The notes: generated by a model not told the origin, from the letters alone. Counted from the first letter of the stretch, positions 1-8,022 are shown. The stretch: DNA of 64,000 nt from JAXMAO01 sp046350375 (GCA_046350375.1 JAXMAO010000002.1:458526-522525), one strand, 5' to 3'. A program made the numbers and translations.

Positions 1-493
1 GGTCATAGACCAGTTCCCAGACGGCGATCTGCAGCCCGGCCATCTTGTCCTTGTCGGTGCGAAAGAGGCTCATCTGGTCGATCAGCCAGCCGACGCGGCC
101 GTTGCCCTCGAATTCATCGTAGCTGCGCGTGCGACTGCTGAGCGAGTGGTCGAGCTCGACACAGAGGAAATCGCGCCGCACCGCGGCGGCGTCGGCCGGT
201 TCGTGGATCGGCAGGTCTTCGACGCCGGCAAAGACCGTGCGGCTGACCTCGTAGGTGCCGTCGAGATTCTTGTCGAGGCGGATCGGCACGCTGCGGCCCA
301 GCGCGGCGACCAGGTCGGCGCCGTCGAGCTTGACGCGCAATGGCGACTCGGTGCCGCTGTCGGAAACGTTGTCGAAGTCGAAGACCGAGATTGAATAGGG
401 ACTCTGCGCCCGCGCAACCGGCGCGCCCGACAGTCCGAGCACAACCAGTCCGGCGGCGACCGCGCACCGGGTCCTGCAGTTGAAGCGGCCCAT
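1..493 (-). CDS. Secreted protein, C-terminus beyond window (likely PEP-CTERM type)
   Basis: The gene runs off the left edge, so only the first 164 residues are visible. ATG at 491-493 opens a signal peptide: Arg-containing n-region, hydrophobic stretch VAAGLVVLGLSG, then a probable AxA cleavage site before QSPYS. The mature part begins with the FDFDN type of strand seen in many exported planctomycete proteins and ends at the edge with LQIAVWELVYD. That resembles the QxAxW motif of exported PEP-CTERM proteins of the thioester-domain kind. I infer a surface-anchored protein. The next gene downstream of the gap carries a real PEP-CTERM tail. No enzymatic function can be read. Confidence 0.7.
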   Translation of the reverse strand, partial: MGRFNCRTRCAVAAGLVVLGLSGAPVARAQSPYSISVFDFDNVSDSGTESPLRVKLDGADLVAALGRSVPIRLDKNLDGTYEVSRTVFAGVEDLPIHEPADAAAVRRDFLCVELDHSLSSRTRSYDEFEGNGRVGWLIDQMSLFRTDKDKMAGLQIAVWELVYD

Positions 494-860
494 GCTGACC
501 CCCACGCGCCGCGCGGCGGCTGGCCGTCGCACGCCGGCGTGTGGCCGACGCGTTCGACGCCGCGCGACAATGCGAACCGTCCGACCGATCGGACCGTGCA
601 CGCACGGCCGCAGATCGCAGCCGATCACGCGCCGATCGAACGAAACAGCTCTCTGCTCCTGGCTGGCCCCCGCGGACCTGCCCCCTTTGACGCGCCGCCG
701 GCGGAGCGAATCGCACCGGCCAACACGCCAGTGTCACCGTACGATTCGTCCGCCACCGGGACCACTGCGCCGATAATCGCCGCGGGAAAAATGAGCAGGC
801 CCGAGTCGGCAGGCGACCCGGGCCCGAACAGCGTTCTTCTGTGGTCTCGTGCGGTGCGCG
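494..860. other. Intergenic gap between two same-strand secreted-protein genes
   Basis: No convincing gene. The gap holds the hairpin described at 787-824 and presumably the promoter of the leftward gene that starts at 493. I could not identify a clear -35/-10 pair. Confidence 0.5.
787..824 (-). terminator. Possible terminator of the PEP-CTERM gene
   Basis: Read on the minus strand, about 37 bases past the stop of the PEP-CTERM gene, GGCCCGGGTCG pairs with CGACTCGGGCC around a 5-base loop (798-824), with one mismatched G/A-type position. A run of five T follows after about seven bases (787-791). The gap between stem and T run makes it a weak candidate. Confidence 0.4.
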
Positions 861-1475
861 TCAGATCGACCGGCGTCCGCGCCGCCGTCGCAGCGCGAGC
901 AGCGCGCCGACCGCCAGCAGCGAACAGCTCGCCGGCTCCGGAAACTGGAACGTGGCATAGGCCACCTGCCCGCTGGCCTGCGGCGTGAGCACGGCGACCG
1001 CGTCGGCAATCTCGGGGATCGTGCCGAGATTGGCGACATCGATGACGCCCGAGGTGATCGGGCTATAGGTCTGGCCACCCTGGTTGATTTCAATGCTGTT
1101 GAACGTCACGGCGGTGCCGGGATCGAAGCCGGTCAACTGTGTCCCCGGCGTGCCCGGGTTGTCGTCGCGCACGACGATGACTCCGCCGGTCGGCGGCGTG
1201 GTGTTGAGAAGGGTCGCGACGACCGCCATCGGCCGTGGGAAGATCAGGCCGTTGAATGCCAGGCCCGCGGCCACGAACGGCGGCGGAACGCCGACGCGCG
1301 CGCCGATCGGCACGACGCCCAGCGTGTTGGCGGGGTGCGCGACGGCATAGGGAAAGACGATCGGGCCGGCCGGAGCGATGATCGGCCCCATCGTCACGAT
1401 GTAGCCGGCGTGTGCCGGCGCGAGCGTGCCCAGGACGAAGAGTCCGGCGGCGACCATGCGAAATGAACGACTCAT
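861..1475 (-). CDS. PEP-CTERM sorting-domain surface protein
   Basis: This 204-residue exported protein has an N-terminal signal peptide (AAGLFVLGTLAPAHA, cleavage before GYIVT). Its C-terminus has the canonical PEP-CTERM layout: FPEPASCSLLAVGALLALRRRRGRR, i.e. the PEP motif, a hydrophobic segment and an Arg cluster. PEP-CTERM tails are processed by an exosortase and anchor proteins to the exopolymer-rich surface. The middle is Pro/Gly/Val-rich beta-type sequence with no recognisable catalytic motif. The start at 1475 is preferred over a longer frame because GGGAGG sits about 9 bases upstream and the signal peptide begins there. No exosortase gene lies in this window. Confidence 0.85.
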   Translation of the reverse strand: MSRSFRMVAAGLFVLGTLAPAHAGYIVTMGPIIAPAGPIVFPYAVAHPANTLGVVPIGARVGVPPPFVAAGLAFNGLIFPRPMAVVATLLNTTPPTGGVIVVRDDNPGTPGTQLTGFDPGTAVTFNSIEINQGGQTYSPITSGVIDVANLGTIPEIADAVAVLTPQASGQVAYATFQFPEPASCSLLAVGALLALRRRRGRRSI

Positions 1476-1653
1476 GATAATACCTCCCGGATTTGTCGGT
1501 GTTATGCGCGGGATCGGGCCGGCCCGCGCCGCGCCTCGACCCGCATGCACTGGGCAGGAAGACGGACCGCCCCGCCTGCCGGACAGTGTTCACTTGCCGG
1601 AATCCGGCAGGCGCGGCCAGGCGACGACGCTCAAGGGCCGATGGCCGCGCGAT

Positions 1654-1682
1654 TTGGGATTCGAAGTGGGTCGCCCTATACT
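1654..1682 (+). promoter_or_regulatory. Sigma-70-type promoter of the acyl-CoA dehydrogenase gene
   Basis: TTGGGA (1654-1659), a 17-base spacer, then TATACT (1677-1682). The predicted start of transcription is near 1689, giving a leader of about 23 bases that contains GGGAG before the ATG at 1712. Confidence 0.6.
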
Positions 1683-1711
1683 GCGCGGCTCAGACTGGAT
1701 GGGAGCCAACC

Positions 1712-2881
1712 ATGTCCGCGCCGGAACTGAACATCAACGACTTCTACAACGTCGCATCGCTGCTCTCGGACGACGAGCGCCAGGTGCAGCAGATGGTGCG
1801 GCGGTTCGTCGACGAGCGCGTGCTGCCGGTCATCGCCAAGGCGTTTGAAGACCACCGCTTTCCGTCGGAGCTGATTCCGACCGTCGCCGAGATGGGCCTG
1901 CTGGGCTGCAACATCGACGGCTACGACTGCCCGGGGATGAACAACGTCTGCTACGGGCTGATCTGCCAGGAGCTGGAGCGCGGCGACAGCGGGCTGCGCA
2001 GTTTCGTCTCCGTGCAGGGTTCGCTCTGCATGTACCCCATCTACGCCTATGGCAGCGAAGAACAGAAAAAGCGCTGGCTGCCCAAGATGCACCGCGGCCA
2101 GGTGATCGGCTGCTTCGGACTGACCGAGCCGGACGGCGGCTCCGACCCCGGCACAATGAAGACCCACGCCAAGAAGAGCGGTAGCGACTGGATCATCAAC
2201 GGCGCCAAGATGTGGATCACCAACGGCACGATCGCCGACCTCGCCATCGTCTGGGCCATGACCGATGAAGGCGTTCGCGGATTCATTGTCGAGAAGGGCA
2301 CGGCGGGCTATACCGCGCGCGACATCCTGCGGAAGATGTCGCTCCGCGCCAGCGTTACCAGCGAGCTGTTCTTCGACAACGTGCGCGTGCCGGAATCCAG
2401 CCGGCTGCCCAAGGCCGCCGGGCTGGCCGGGCCGCTCGGCTGCCTGACGCAGGCCCGCTATGGCATCGCCTGGGGGGCGATCGGCTCGGCCCAGGCCTGC
2501 TTCGACGAGGCGCTGACCTTCGTCAAGCAGCGCATCCTGTTCGGCCGGCCGCTGTCGCACACGCAGACGATTCAGCGGCGGCTGGCGGACATCGTGCGGC
2601 GGATCACGACGGCGCAGCTGCTGGCGCTGCAGCTCGGCCGGATGAAGGACGCCAAGACGATGCACCACGCGCAGGTGAGCCTGGCGAAGTGGAACAACGT
2701 GCGGATGGGGCTGGACGTGGCGCGCGAGTGCCGCGACATTTTGGGGGCGGGGGGCATCAGCGTGGAGTGCTGCCCGATCCGGCACATGCTGAACCTGGAG
2801 AGCGTGATTACGTACGAGGGGACGGAGACGATCCACGAGCTGGTGATCGGGCGGGAGATCGCCGGCACGGCGGCGTTTTAG
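1712..2881 (+). CDS. Acyl-CoA dehydrogenase, glutaryl-CoA dehydrogenase type
   Basis: A full-length 389-residue flavoprotein of the acyl-CoA dehydrogenase family. It oxidises an acyl-CoA at the alpha-beta carbons and passes electrons to ETF. Visible signatures are CFGLTEPDGGSDP (FAD/substrate region), the middle beta domain, QTIQRRLADI in the C-terminal helical domain and RHMLNLESVITYEGTETIHE near the end. Glu in YEGT (about residue 369) is where glutaryl-CoA dehydrogenases carry the catalytic base, and the whole C-terminus fits that subgroup (lysine/tryptophan degradation). The ATG at 1712 is chosen over an upstream frame because of the GGGAG ribosome site and the promoter just before it. 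Exact acyl substrate is inferred. Confidence 0.88.
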   Translation: MSAPELNINDFYNVASLLSDDERQVQQMVRRFVDERVLPVIAKAFEDHRFPSELIPTVAEMGLLGCNIDGYDCPGMNNVCYGLICQELERGDSGLRSFVSVQGSLCMYPIYAYGSEEQKKRWLPKMHRGQVIGCFGLTEPDGGSDPGTMKTHAKKSGSDWIINGAKMWITNGTIADLAIVWAMTDEGVRGFIVEKGTAGYTARDILRKMSLRASVTSELFFDNVRVPESSRLPKAAGLAGPLGCLTQARYGIAWGAIGSAQACFDEALTFVKQRILFGRPLSHTQTIQRRLADIVRRITTAQLLALQLGRMKDAKTMHHAQVSLAKWNNVRMGLDVARECRDILGAGGISVECCPIRHMLNLESVITYEGTETIHELVIGREIAGTAAF

Positions 2882-2897
2882 GGCGGTCGTTCGGCGG

Positions 2898-2935
2898 AAT
2901 ACCAACGAAATACTAATTCACGCAGAATTGGTATT
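2898..2935. repeat. AT-rich nested inverted repeat
   Basis: AATACCAA (2898-2905) is repeated in inverse orientation as TTGGTATT (2928-2935). Inside it AATTC/GAATT forms a second short palindrome (2915-2929). The segment is strikingly AT-rich for this genome and lies 17 bases after the dehydrogenase stop and ahead of the HicB-like gene. There is no T run, so an operator or a remnant element is as likely as a terminator. Confidence 0.45.
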
Positions 2936-2999
2936 GGACGATTTCCGGACGCGGGCCGGATCGAGCCGCCAAGGATTCGCGCGGCGCTTCGTGAAGCGT

Positions 3000-3254
3000 A
3001 TGATCTCAGCGAGGTGCAGCGTGCTTCTGGACTACGTTAATGCCGCGATTCGCCGGGCGCGCTTCGAGTTGCTCGACGACGGAACTTGGTTCGGCAAGAT
3101 TCCGCGCTTTCGCGGCGTCTGGGCCAACGCGCGCACCCGGGCCGCCTGCCGCCGGGAGTTGCAGGAAGTGGTCGAGGACTGGATCGTCATCAACCTCCGG
3201 CTCGGGCACAATCCGCCGCGACTGCCCGGTGTGCGACTATTTCCGCCTCACTGA
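3000..3254 (+). CDS. Orphan HicB-like antitoxin-family protein
   Basis: A small protein (84 residues from ATG 3000, or 77 from GTG 3021, which has GCGAGG 8 bases upstream). Its core has the HicB/RNase-H-like pattern: YVNAAIRRARFELLDDGTWFGKIP, then FRGVWANARTRAACRRELQEVVEDWI, then a basic LRLGHNPPRLPGV end. HicB proteins neutralise the HicA mRNA interferase. No HicA-type double-stranded-RNA-binding gene is visible on either side, and there is no C-terminal DNA-binding domain. It therefore looks like one of the solitary HicB-like proteins common in bacteria. The last residues (RLFPPH) diverge from family ends, so a small 3' deletion or frameshift is possible. Confidence 0.65.
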   Translation: MISARCSVLLDYVNAAIRRARFELLDDGTWFGKIPRFRGVWANARTRAACRRELQEVVEDWIVINLRLGHNPPRLPGVRLFPPH

Positions 3255-3530
3255 CGCGACCCCTTTCCGGGGGCCCGCTGAGTGTGCGCACCTATAGAAG
3301 TTCGTGAATCCTGTTCTTCCCCCCTTCAAGTCGGGCTTTCTCGGCGGAATGACCTTTCGCCGCACTTCATCGAGGTGATGCAACGTTAGCTTCTGGCGAT
3401 CTGTCGTCCTCCGCGCCTGTTCTGGTTGCCCCAGGCACGGCGCGATTCGGACAATCGGCGCATCGCCGCGCGCGATGCGCCACGGTGCGGCAGGCACGTC
3501 CCACACGTACCGCTCGACTACAATGCGGGG

Positions 3531-4079
3531 ATGATTACCATCCGGCCAGCGTTGCGGCAGCAGGCGTTGCTCATTCTGGATGGCCGAAGCATGATTCTCG
3601 ACGTCGCCCGGCAGGTCTCGCGGATCATGGCCCGCCGCCACATCCGCGGCGCGGTCATCGGCGGCATTGCGGTCGTGCTGCACGGCCACGTCCGCACCAC
3701 CAAAGACGTTGACGTCTTCGCCCCCGAGCCGATCGACGACCTGGCGGACGCCCTGCGAGCCGGGCGATTCGAGTTCGATCGCCGACGGCGCGAATTCGTC
3801 AAGTCCGGCGTGCCGGTTCACCTGGTGACGCTCGAACAGCTCGGCCGCGAGCCGCGTTCGATCGTCGAGATTGATCACGTCGCCACCGTCTCACTGGCGG
3901 ACCTGATCGATATGAAACTTCGCAGCGGGTTGTCGAACCCGCTCCGCGCCCAGGACCTGGCCGACGTCATCGGGCTGATCCGCCATCATCGCCTGCGGAC
4001 GACGTTCGCCGCCGCGCTCGATCGATCGGTCCGGACGGAGTTCCGCAAGCTCGCCAAGGCCGTGCGCGAACAGGGCTGA
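3531..4079 (+). CDS. MNT-superfamily nucleotidyltransferase (AbiEii/toxin-like)
   Basis: 182 residues. The segment VIGGIAVVLHGHVRTTKDVDVF matches the nucleotidyltransferase signature: hG-G, about 13 residues, then D-V-D, the metal-binding acidic pair of the polymerase-beta fold. The later SLADLIDMKL resembles the helix after the core in AbiEii/DUF-type proteins. Such proteins occur as toxins or tRNA-modifying partners in toxin-antitoxin pairs, often with an AbiEi or HEPN partner. None is adjacent here; only the HicB-like gene lies 276 bases upstream. The ATG at 3531 is chosen because homology starts shortly after; 3591 is an alternative start. Role is inferred from fold only. Confidence 0.6.
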   Translation: MITIRPALRQQALLILDGRSMILDVARQVSRIMARRHIRGAVIGGIAVVLHGHVRTTKDVDVFAPEPIDDLADALRAGRFEFDRRRREFVKSGVPVHLVTLEQLGREPRSIVEIDHVATVSLADLIDMKLRSGLSNPLRAQDLADVIGLIRHHRLRTTFAAALDRSVRTEFRKLAKAVREQG

Positions 4080-4112
4080 GCGACTGGATTCCAAGCGGAA
4101 TTCATCCGCCGC

Positions 4113-5417
4113 CTAGCGCTGCCGCCGCCGCAGGAACGCGAGGCCCAGCGCAATCTGCGCGATGGCGCCGAATCCCATCGGGCCGCAGGACATGCCGCAC
4201 AGCGGCGTACCCGTTCCCGGCCCGCCCGAGGCGCACGCATCTCCCGTCCCGTCGCTGTTCGTGTCTGCCTGATCGGGGTTGGCCGTTTGGGCGCAGTTGT
4301 CGCACGCATCGCCCACGCCGTCGCTGTCCGCGTCCGCCTGGTCGGCGTTCGAAACACTCGGGCAGTTGTCGACCGCGTCGCATGCGCCGTCGCCGTCGCT
4401 GTCGGCATCGGGCACGCCACAGCCGCACGTGCCGGCGCTGGTCTTGCTGGCATCGTTCGGGCAGCCGTCGCTCACGTCGGGCGTACCGTCGCTGTCGGCG
4501 TCGGCCGAGCCGGCGGGGGTCGAGCGCAGGAATGCGCGGGATTCAGAGGTCCACGTCAGGCCCGCCGGCCGGGGGCCAAAGATGAACCGCGCGCCGTCCA
4601 CGTAGTCGACGATGGCGCCGGAGCGGGCGTCGACGGAGAGTAAGGTCTTGACGGTGATCGACACCACGCCGGGCGGCACGATCAGCGTCGCCTTGATCGT
4701 CCCACTGAAGTTGCCGACCGGGGTCGTCGTCCAGCTCCCATAGTCGTTGTTCCCCACGGGGGCAAATTCAAACCGCGAGCCCGAGACACCGTTGTAGATA
4801 AACTGGCAGCCTCCCAGGAAGTACGCCGGGGCGCCCTTGAGGTGAACGTCCTTGAAGTTCACATCGTTGACGATACTCAATTCGACCGACGACTTGAGGT
4901 CGATGGAGCCATACAGCGGCCCGCTGTTATCCACCACGCTGCCGTCGGTGTCCCAGTAGAAGTCCAGCTCGACCGAGGTGGCATTGATATTGTTCAATGT
5001 GATGGTCTCGGTCCACTTGGGAATTCCGATCCCGATGGAAACGCCGTTCGCGCCGCCGCCGGCATTAATCAACACGCCGAGGTCGCCCTTGCCGAGATCG
5101 GCCTGGGTGTCCGAAGTGGTCAGCACGCCGCCGTCCTGCTGAGCGGTATTTGCAAAAGCGGTGGTGGGATTGCTCTCGATGGGACCGGCACTGCTGCTGC
5201 CGTTGGGACCGGCGACGTTGTTGCCTCCCCCAGGAAGAATGCCGTTCTGAACCAGCGCGTGAGAGCTGACCGGGTACGGTCCGGCCTGCGACAAGCTCGA
5301 CGAGCGTGCCTCAACGTAGACCTCTGCGCTCGCGGCCGCCGTGGTGAGAACGGCGATTGCCAGTGCCCATACCGGATTGGCCCGACCAGTGGCCGCGTTT
5401 GGCATCCAGCGCATCAT
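4113..5417 (-). CDS. Surface protein with thrombospondin type 3 repeats and Cys-containing C-terminal anchor
   Basis: 434 residues. A double ATG at 5412-5417 follows AGGAGG by 6 bases. The signal peptide ends ASA before EVYVEARS. Residues of about 30-320 are beta-rich with Gly/Asn/Ser loops. Residues of about 330-400 carry calcium-binding type 3 repeats (DADSDGTPD, DADSDGDGACDAVDNCP, DADSDGVGDACDNC, DTNSDGTGDAC). The end is LCGMSCGPMGFG, a hydrophobic helix and FLRRRQR, an anchor-like tail that differs from PEP-CTERM by its cysteines. I infer cell-surface display; substrate or partner unknown. It converges with the nucleotidyltransferase gene. Confidence 0.75.
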   Translation of the reverse strand: MMRWMPNAATGRANPVWALAIAVLTTAAASAEVYVEARSSSLSQAGPYPVSSHALVQNGILPGGGNNVAGPNGSSSAGPIESNPTTAFANTAQQDGGVLTTSDTQADLGKGDLGVLINAGGGANGVSIGIGIPKWTETITLNNINATSVELDFYWDTDGSVVDNSGPLYGSIDLKSSVELSIVNDVNFKDVHLKGAPAYFLGGCQFIYNGVSGSRFEFAPVGNNDYGSWTTTPVGNFSGTIKATLIVPPGVVSITVKTLLSVDARSGAIVDYVDGARFIFGPRPAGLTWTSESRAFLRSTPAGSADADSDGTPDVSDGCPNDASKTSAGTCGCGVPDADSDGDGACDAVDNCPSVSNADQADADSDGVGDACDNCAQTANPDQADTNSDGTGDACASGGPGTGTPLCGMSCGPMGFGAIAQIALGLAFLRRRQR

Positions 5418-5754
5418 CAACCGCCTCCTGTGGACGCCGATTTCAAGGCCGACGGCGACACTCGCCGCCACGGGTGGCCGATTCGGACTCCACCCGGGTG
5501 CTACCGGCCCGCCAGCCGTGCCTGACACAAATCGATGAGAGATTCTGAGGTGCGCTCGTTATCGGGACGTCAGTCCGCAGCGGAACGCGGGCGCTGCCGC
5601 TGCGTGACATTCGGGCGGCTCGACGACAAGCGATGGGCAGGGGAGATTCCGCGAGTTCGCGGCGCCAGGGTCAATCCGCGCGTTCGGTCGACGGGCTGAT
5701 TGCCGAGCGCCACCACGCCGGCGGTGAAATCGATGTCGGGAAAGACACGAGCGC
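5418..5754. other. Gap upstream of the thrombospondin-repeat gene
   Basis: No gene, RNA or clear promoter could be read. It should hold the minus-strand promoter of the gene that starts at 5417, and it ends at the stop of the glycosyltransferase. Confidence 0.5.
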
Positions 5755-7377
5755 CTAGCGCCCCTGGGCGGCGTGCCACTCCGCGAACGCCTCGTCCACC
5801 AGCTCCAGCATCTGCGCATTGAAGGCGCGGCGGTCGCCGCGGTGCTCGACCTGGGCATGGTTGTCGCGCGCGGCGCGGGCCAGGTGATCGGGGTCGGAAA
5901 TGGCCTCTTCGATCGCGTTCGCGAGCTGGCGCGAGTCGCCGACCGGAAAGAGCAGCCCGGTCTCGCCGGGGCGGACCCAGGCGCGATTGGCCGGGATGTC
6001 GCTCACCACCGGATAAAGTCCGACCGACAGCGCCTCGAGCAGCGACGAACTGGTGCCGTCGCTGTGCGACGCCGAGACGTACAGATGGGCCGACGCCAGG
6101 AGCTCCGGCAACTCGGGATACGGTCGCCGGCCGAGAAACTCGACGCGATCGAGCACCTTCAGCCGGCCGGCCAGCGCGCGGTGCTCCTCCATCCGATCTC
6201 CGCCGCCGACGAAGGTGCAGTGCACGCGCACCCCGCGCTCGCGCAGATGGCTGATCGCCTGAATGAGCGTCGGAATGTCGTAGACGCGCTCGTGCCGGCG
6301 CGTGCAGATCAGGCGCGGCACGTCGGCCGGGCGCAGCGGCGGCGCGGCCAGCGCGAACTCCTTCGGGTCGACGCCCAGGGGGAAGCAGGCGATCTGCCAT
6401 GCCGGAACGCCCATGCGCAGCAGTGCATCGCGGATTTCGTCAGACACGGTGTGCACGCGCGTGGCGTGCTGACAGATGAACCGCAGCACGCGGGCCCGCA
6501 GCGGCGTCGGTGGACCGGGCGCGCCCCGGCGCGTCTGCCGCAGCACGCCCGCGCCGCGCGCCGAGACCACCAGCGGGCCACCCCACGCCAGCGCGGCAGT
6601 GAGCCCGTTCGAGATGATGTAGCACGCCAGGACCGCGTCGGGGCGAAACTCGTGCAGCAGCCGGCGGACGCGCGGGACGCGCGTCAGGAAGAGTCGCTTG
6701 TGCCGGTTGGGGTGGAACGGCTCGGCGCCGACAAACACCGATTCGACGCCGGGGATGCGGTCCGGGTGAAATGAGATCAGCCGCACGTCGCGCCCGGCGG
6801 CGCGGAAATGCTGGGCGTAGGGCGCGGTCCAGGGCGCGTCGGCGTGCGCGATGATGGCGATGCGCTGGCAGGCGGCGCGGCCGCGGATTGTCGGCCGCGC
6901 GCGGTGAAGCGTCCCCGTGTAGGGCGACGCGTCGAGCGACTGGCGCGCGAACGAGTCGCCGTTTCCATCGGGCGCGTCGAGTTCCGCCGCCGGATCTTCC
7001 GCCCCGCGCCGGGCGTAAAATCGGCGCCCGCTGCGATGCAGAACCCAGATGATGATCCAACTCGAAACGATGGTCAGCGCGCGGTTGTTGATGGTCATCC
7101 AGACCGGGACGACGCTCGGCGGCGAGAGAAACGCGTCCGCGATCGTCAGGACATTCGCAATCAGCGCCAGGATGTACGCGCGGCGGACCGGCAGGCTGTA
7201 GGCCGCAAGGGCAAGAAGGGGGAGGTACGCGATCGCGAGCGTCGCACCGCGCGCAATGCGGATGTCCACCAGGAAGATGGCCGCGAAGAGGACCAGCAGG
7301 CGCGCAAACGCACTGGTCCCCCGAGACGATCTTGGTGTTGTACTGCACCCAGCGGCGTGTCTGACCAGCGTCGACAC
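5755..7377 (-). CDS. Glycosyltransferase (GT4-like) with N-terminal multi-span membrane module
   Basis: 540 residues from a GTG start. Residues 26-115 form three to four membrane segments. They include LPLLALAAYSLPVRRAYILAL, FLSPPSVVPVW and NNRALTIVSSWIIIW, the pattern of a membrane domain usually found at the N-terminus of sensor histidine kinases. After a linker with acidic residues comes a GT-B glycosyltransferase (about residues 170-535). An N-terminal Rossmann half is followed by a C-terminal half with LICTRRHERVYDIPTLI, VGGGDRMEE and SHSDGTSSSLLEALSVG, the usual nucleotide-sugar site with its Glu. It probably builds a surface glycan at the inner membrane. The combination is unusual. Donor and acceptor are unknown. 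The gene is alone, not in an operon. Confidence 0.8.
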   Translation of the reverse strand: MSTLVRHAAGCSTTPRSSRGTSAFARLLVLFAAIFLVDIRIARGATLAIAYLPLLALAAYSLPVRRAYILALIANVLTIADAFLSPPSVVPVWMTINNRALTIVSSWIIIWVLHRSGRRFYARRGAEDPAAELDAPDGNGDSFARQSLDASPYTGTLHRARPTIRGRAACQRIAIIAHADAPWTAPYAQHFRAAGRDVRLISFHPDRIPGVESVFVGAEPFHPNRHKRLFLTRVPRVRRLLHEFRPDAVLACYIISNGLTAALAWGGPLVVSARGAGVLRQTRRGAPGPPTPLRARVLRFICQHATRVHTVSDEIRDALLRMGVPAWQIACFPLGVDPKEFALAAPPLRPADVPRLICTRRHERVYDIPTLIQAISHLRERGVRVHCTFVGGGDRMEEHRALAGRLKVLDRVEFLGRRPYPELPELLASAHLYVSASHSDGTSSSLLEALSVGLYPVVSDIPANRAWVRPGETGLLFPVGDSRQLANAIEEAISDPDHLARAARDNHAQVEHRGDRRAFNAQMLELVDEAFAEWHAAQGR

Positions 7378-7486
7378 GATCGGCGGACCCTGGGCTCTCC
7401 CTCAAACAAGAGGATAGCGCCCGCCCGGTCGATCGACAAGGCGATTTGCGAGTCCAGTGCTCGGAATGGACCGCGCCCGCGGTTCG

Positions 7487-7515
7487 TTGCAATGCCGCCG
7501 GACGAGTGGTATCGT
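7487..7515 (+). promoter_or_regulatory. Promoter of tRNA-His
   Basis: TTGCAA (7487-7492), 17 bases, TATCGT (7510-7515). Transcription would begin near 7522, about 27 bases before the tRNA. Confidence 0.5.
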
Positions 7516-7548
7516 GACCTGCGCTCGGCCGAGTCCGGCCGGGTCGTG

Positions 7549-7621
7549 GTGGGCGTAGCTCAGTTGGCAGAGCACCGGGTTGTGGTCCCGGGAGTCGCGG
7601 GTTCGAATCCCGTCGCTCACC
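7549..7621 (+). tRNA. tRNA-His (GTG anticodon)
   Basis: A complete cloverleaf. Acceptor GTGGGCG pairs with CGCTCAC, the D-arm is AGCTCAGTTGGCAGAGC, and the anticodon stem CCGGG/CCCGG holds the loop TTGTGGT with GTG at 7582-7584. The T-arm contains GGTTCGAATCC. A G lies at 7548, in the position of the extra G(-1) diagnostic for tRNA-His. CCA is not encoded. A run of five T follows directly (7623-7627). Confidence 0.95.
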
Positions 7622-8022
7622 CTTTTTCCTGTAACATCCGCCGCGGTTTTTGGGGGCGTGTGCGATCTTGCACATTCGCCGGCGAGCGTGAATCTGCCAG
7701 ACCTGTGCCTCCGGGCGGCCGCGGCAACCCCATGCCAAGATGACAGAACTATCGCGATCGGCGCCCGACCGGCTGCCAAATCGGGCCGAGAACTCCATGT
7801 CGGCGACCGCCTGGCGCCGGCATTGATTATGTAAATTATTATTCTGTAATAGGTTATGGTAGCAGTTCGGCGCGCGTGGCGCTTCGGCGGCTGGCACGAT
7901 TGTTGCTAACTATCGGCCGCGATCATGCCGCGCCCGCGATTTTCATCGCCGGGCCGGGTCGGTTTTCGATGCACCGATCGCGAGTGCGCGATTAGGACTT
8001 GAAAGGCAAGGAGATACGCAAG
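7622..8022. other. Regulatory gap between tRNA-His and groES
   Basis: No gene. It contains a TGTGC-N6-GCACA palindrome (7659-7674), a strikingly AT-rich block at about 7823-7858 and the sigma-54 promoter at 7892-7906. The leader from the expected start (about 7918) to groES is around 105 bases. I see no convincing CIRCE (HrcA) repeat. Confidence 0.6.
7892..7906 (+). promoter_or_regulatory. Sigma-54 (-24/-12) promoter of groES-groEL
   Basis: The sequence TGGCACGATTGTTGC, followed by T, fits the RpoN consensus TGGCACG-N4-TTGCW throughout. GG at 7893-7894 and GC at 7905-7906 are separated by exactly 10 bases. Transcription would start near 7918. An AT-rich segment lies just upstream, suitable for DNA bending by an IHF-type protein. 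Confidence 0.75.

Noticed and set aside
7402..7779. Open frame on the minus strand across tRNA-His, with a protein containing SDGIRTRDSRDHN
   Set aside because: This is the well-known spurious translation of the strand opposite a tRNA gene; it has no ribosome site and includes the tRNA promoter.
7969..7997. Possible CIRCE element before groES (GAGTGCGCGATTAGG resembles one half)
   Set aside because: The matching left half TTAGCACTC is missing at the required nine-base spacing; only short GCAC/GTGC symmetry remains.
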